From assembly GCA_016859345.1 (NCBI GenBank), contig CM029121.1, positions 10,548,911 to 10,612,910 of the forward strand: a stretch of DNA of 64,000 nt, given 5' to 3'. Numbering within the stretch: the stretch's first letter is position 1; each line of letters starts with the position of its first letter. Source of the DNA: Istiophorus platypterus (lineage: Eukaryota; Chordata; Actinopteri; Istiophoriformes; Istiophoridae). This document shows positions 59,463 through 64,000 of this stretch, in pieces. The notes beneath the pieces are model-generated. The model had not been told where the DNA came from. It searched no databases and was given only the letters and a program-made list of their open reading frames with translations. A program made the position numbers and the translations under genes.

Positions 59463-61688
59463 AGTAGGAGGAAGGAGGAAAGAGGAAAGGAGTGATTGAA
59501 AGAGTGAGTGAAACTCCAGTCCCAATCATCTTCCATCCACCATCCCCCCACCCTTGTTTTTTTTTCCCCCAATTTGACTCACTCTGTTCTGCGCCATGAT
59601 TTTGCTCTCTACCCAACCCAACACGGAATGTTAATCAGCAGAAAGCTGCTTTAGATTTACAAGGGGGAATTTGGATTCAGTTCTTTAAAACGTCAAACTC
59701 CTAAGGCCCTCGATCAAAACCGCTTGTTGGACTGTGAGAACCATGCTGCAGCCGGAAAAGTTTAGTTCTGAACAGTTGGGAACTGTTTGATGATGTTAAT
59801 TTATATCCGTGAGCTTTCGAGAGTGAAGTACCTGTGACTGTCTGTGGATGAAACTCTGGTGGGAAAAGGACAGCACGGCACTGTCAACGTGTGTGAATTA
59901 ATGTCAGGGCTAATATGAGTGCTCGGTTTAGTGTGTAATTGAAGAAATAGGGAGGAGAGAAGAATGACAGAGCTAGGGTTGCAGTTAGAAGCTCAATCCA
60001 ATAGGTAATGGTGAGTCACAAGGTGGTTTTATAGATGTTATTCAGGCAGGGCTTGAAGTGATAAATAGTGTTGCATGCATCTTTTTGCGACACTGTTTAA
60101 TGCCAGGGTTATTTCATACTAACTGTTAATTTTAAGGTATTATACTTCTAAGTTTTATCAATGACAAAGCTGACAAGCCATGTCAGGAGGCTGCATGCTG
60201 TCACTAAGAAGGTGGAGTCGTGTACATGTCAGATACCTTTTATGCTATTCTTATTGTGAGAATGCATTGACTTTTTGTTGTTTCGTTGTAACTACCCTAT
60301 CTGGGCATTTTGAATGATTGAGAATCACATGGTTTTTATGCTTACAAGGCTGGAACAATTTCATTCCACGATAAAAAGATTGAACGTCTGACTATCACCA
60401 AATGGCCAGAGTTCATGTTTATGCGGTGGTACGTAGTTTCAAACATCCATCACTGCACACATACAGAAAAAGTCAGAAGTGTTTTTATGCATCGTATTCA
60501 CTTGGAGAGGTGAGAGATCCACATTGGCCAGCGACTGGCCAGTGAAACTTAAAATTTATTGGTTTTTCCTCTCCTAAAAAAGAATATTCAACTCAGTCTC
60601 GACTACTGTGATTAACTGATGTTGTAGCGTGCGTATGTGTGTGTGTGCGCGTTTTACTGAGAATGGCAACGATCATCTAGAGTTCAGGTTCAAGCCTTTG
60701 CTCAATGAGTTTGTTGTCTGCCATCCAAACTGACTGGCCCTCTGTTTTCGCTCTGTAGACAGTCCAGCTGAGAGAAAATGAGCTGATCACACAGAGTGGG
60801 AGCAATTAGTGCAAACACACACTCAGATACACACACATACACACTTTGTGCTCCTTTGCCCAGCCTGCTGCCCATAGTGTTATTTGTTGGAAAGCTGAAT
60901 AGAGGGCAGCTTGTTCCTAAAAGGGAGGTTAACTGTTTCCGTTCAAAATGGGCAAATAAAACAGCCAGCCCTTGATCTGTTCCAGCCAATGAGGTCCAAT
61001 CTTTGCCATGGTCATAGTGAGCTAAAGGAGCTATTGACTTTATAAATGACACAAATAAGAATTGTTCTCTCAATCTAATACATTTCCACCATTACATTTT
61101 GTACTTGTGACTATGTGTTTTTATTTGCCACACACTTCACCTGGAATTGTTTTGCATGCTGACGTCATCTCGATAGTAAAAGAGGATTAAATTATGAGAG
61201 GGTTGGTTTGAGGTTAGATGAGTCTACGTGAATGTGTTACTATAGTATGTGCATGCGTGTGTGTTTGTGTGTCTGTAATATCCATTATCCTATGTAAGTA
61301 GAGAAAACAAAACAAGCCCTGTATACAGTATGGTATATCTTCAGCCCCAGTACAGTACAATAAGCCAGTGAAACATTTAGATCTATGTCATCTAATAATG
61401 GATCTATACCATCCCTTTGCTGCATATTATGTGAAGTGGTGTCACATATGGAAACAGGGAATGGTGAATGAGACTAGATAGCCACAGGCACCACAGTTGG
61501 CCTGGAATGTAAAATATAAAACATGATTAGAGAGAAAAAGAGAGAGAGTAAACGAGGGGAGAGGATAAGGGATAGAAAGCTGGAGTCATGTTTAGGATTA
61601 GGGTTTGTTATGTAGAGGAGCTAATGGCAATGTTTTTCAAGACTGTGGGGAAACCAGTGCCAACTCTCTCAAATTCTACCACTCCCAA

Positions 61689-61722
61689 TTTGTGAGTGTG
61701 TGTGTGTATGTGTGTTTGTTTG
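61689..61722. repeat. Short (TG)n tract
   Basis: The TG steps carry TATG and TTTG interruptions. Confidence 0.8.
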
Positions 61723-63466
61723 GGGCTGATGGTAGGTATGTACATTGGGTCTTAACACCTTAGATTTACTTAAGACCACTTTATATGATGCTAGATATTT
61801 AATCCAATCTTGCTGGATTTTCCATAAGAGCAGGAAATAGCTTGTACCTTGTGCTTGTAGTAATAGCTTTATATTTCTTAAGGTTTCCGGTGTAATATTT
61901 GAACATTATAAAACTTTCATGTCAGAGTTTCTGAACACACTAAACAGTCTCTTTTTGAAGATTCAGCATACCTCGTGTGGAGACTCAGATCAAATTTTCA
62001 TGGCTTTGCCTGCTGGGATTCCTGGTAGACTTTTAACAGTGGACAGATACAAAACTCTTACTTTCTGCCTGTGGGCAAGAACTAGATTTCACACTTAAAA
62101 ATCTTCGTTTTAACCTTCAAATCTTAGTTTTAGCCCCCTTATTGTTTTTACTTTGTTGAAAACATCTAGACAAGCCAAACACTCAAATACTAGATAGCAG
62201 CAACAGTCTGAGAACTACCCGCAGAACAGGCACTCAAACTCATTTTTAACTCCACATGTGATTTATTCACATTCACCAAATATAGAAACTTTCATCTCTT
62301 TCCACATAAGCTTGTGTCTTGCAGTGATTAATGATGTGTGTGGGTGTTCTCACTCAGTACCTTAGGGAAGCCCCCATTTACACAGCTGATACGGTTACTT
62401 CCTCTTTTAGACCCATCTGTACACCACCTCTGACCCATGACCCATTGCAGCAGGGTTCACCAGAGATGTCAGGGGACAACGGGTAGACCACACTTCACTT
62501 GTCTATCACAGTTTGTGATTTATCAGGTTCTAACAGTCACGTGCTTGAGAGAGGTCAGTAACTTTTGATGCCTTTTTAAATCAGAAATATCATGATTTGG
62601 ACACAAACATTCAAGTGAATGGTCTCATCATTCCAAACTAAAAATTCATGCTTAAGAATCTTCAGGCTCTCATATCTGAAGGTAGTTTGTATTTTTGAAT
62701 GTCACACTGTATATTCTAACTTGTCAAATGAATAATTATTTTTAGCCCAAATCCTAATAAACCACATTAAGCTTCTAAATGCCCCTCTGCCCCACTCAAA
62801 TTCTGTTTAGACAAGGATTGTGTAGAGGGTCTGCCAGAGCAAGCAAACGTGGATATTTTTAACCCTGTATTTTTAACCCTCAAACTCTGCTGTAAGGAAA
62901 GTTGAACAAAGCTTAACCTCTGGTTCATCAATATTAATTCAGTTTTTTCATAAATGTCACTGCTACCCTTTCAAAAATCATACTCAGTGCCACCAACAAA
63001 AGACCTATGTGTAGCATACAATCTCTCAAAATGGGGAAAAGAATGTAGGGTGTGTGGGTGAGGCTGGCTGCGTAAAAAACAGGTGTTTAAGAGCCTTTCA
63101 AGGGTGGAAAACAAGAGGCCAGGCCCATGAGTGAAGGATTACATCTGGCCTTTTTTCACGTGTAGTTAGTCTTATGTGTATGTCTTTTGTTGTGTGAAAG
63201 GCACACTCTCTGAAAGACAGAGGAGATCAGGAGACTGTGGGGGTGACACACACCCAATAACAGCTCTGTCAAACACTGTACTATTGTGTGATAGTCCACC
63301 CTCCAGCCTCCACACAAGGACAAGCACATAGCCTCCTGGCCCAGAATGAGACCTCCTTTCTGGGTAGGGGAAGTGGCTTTGAAGCACCCTTTCCCAGGGT
63401 CTCTGATCTACTCACCCTGTAATGAATGAAGTGGCTGTTAAAGAAGAGGCAAGGCAGGTGTTCACT

Positions 63467-63500
63467 TGTGTGTATGTGTGTGTGTGTCTGTGTGTGTGTA
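63467..63500. repeat. Imperfect (TG)n microsatellite
   Basis: The TG run has TATG and TCTG interruptions and lies near the window end. Confidence 0.88.
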
Positions 63501-64000
63501 CATGTGCATACACACCTTCCTGATTCTTTGATCAACTTACTGAAAGTATACAGCAGGAGCCAAGCCAATCATGTCCTTCTGTCTTTCACACACTCTGCGG
63601 TAGACAAAACAAATCTGCACGCACAGACCAATTATGGTTCAAGAATGGGCTCTTTTCAGGGTTAAGCTGGTGGAACATAAATGAAACTGAAAGCTGTAAA
63701 AGAATATGGCAGCACACAAAATCTGAATCCCTTAAGTGGAGAACTTTTTATAGTTAACTGCTAGTAGTCCCTAGGTTGCAACAGGTTGCAGAATACTTTC
63801 TGATGTATCACGAAGTCACAGAATTGTCCCCGTTTTCTCAGGCCTTGATTCACAGTGTGCAATTTCACCATGATTTGAGAATTTAGAGGTGTTTTTACTG
63901 GCCTGATACTGAAGGTAAAACCCAACTAACTTCCAAATGTTTACTGAAGAAGCAGATATTAGAAGCATTAATATCCTTCAAAGCCTAAATATTTTCTACC

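Larger units (their letters stand above)
42768..64000 (+). other. abtb2: abtb2 intron 1 (5' part, at least 21.2 kb)
   Basis: The expected next coding segment (beginning VLSLP in the human protein) was not found before the window ends. Readthrough from exon 1 hits TGA at 42800-42802. Contents recognised are simple repeats (43779, 44233, 55008, 56052, 59438, 63467), a minisatellite (56380) and one dispersed repeat copy (58830). A coding-like but interrupted block lies at 47155-47590. The rest shows nothing that I can name. Confidence 0.8.

Overview
The window is vertebrate genomic DNA, almost certainly from a teleost fish. It is mostly AT-leaning non-coding sequence rich in (CA)n/(TG)n microsatellites and degraded copies of dispersed repeats that I recognise from fish genomes. 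The coding exons are short, have GT-AG introns, and encode proteins readily aligned from memory with human B4GALNT4 and ABTB2. There are no prokaryotic signatures (operons, Shine-Dalgarno sites, CRISPR, IS elements).

Region 1 (1-36247, + strand) holds the last 14 coding exons that I can recognise of b4galnt4, a Golgi beta-1,4-N-acetylgalactosaminyltransferase that makes LacdiNAc (GalNAc-beta1,4-GlcNAc). The 5' exons (membrane anchor and first part of the PA14 domain) lie upstream of the window. The exons run: end of the PA14 domain (1514-25558), conserved stem (28308-29894), one very large low-complexity linker exon (29997-31551), then the GT7/CHGN-type catalytic domain (32031-36247). All exon phases match, and the exons sum to 3222 nt, giving 1073 codons plus a TAG stop. 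The first two introns in the window are 13.6 and 10.2 kb; most of the later ones are 0.1-0.7 kb, apart from 2.7 kb and 1.9 kb introns.

Region 2 (36248-41190) is the 3' UTR and the intergenic space. It contains a UG/UA-rich stretch, a dispersed-repeat copy, a large compound microsatellite and a pentanucleotide array.

Region 3 (41190-42767, + strand) is a GC/CpG-rich promoter with two CCAAT boxes, a 5' UTR with a short upstream ORF, and the first coding exon of abtb2 (ankyrin-repeat/BTB protein). This exon encodes the N-terminal part, which resembles histone H2A.

Region 4 (42768-64000) is the start of abtb2 intron 1. It runs to the end of the window with no further exon seen, and holds microsatellites, one minisatellite and one recognisable dispersed repeat.

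The two genes lie head-to-tail, about 5.6 kb from stop to start. I found no wholly new multi-gene system. The best leads are splice-site-adjacent GU repeats in b4galnt4, its expanded charged linker with a furin-like site, the H2A-like fold in abtb2, and several foldback or mobile-element remnants. Statements about homologues and repeat families come from memory, not from a search.
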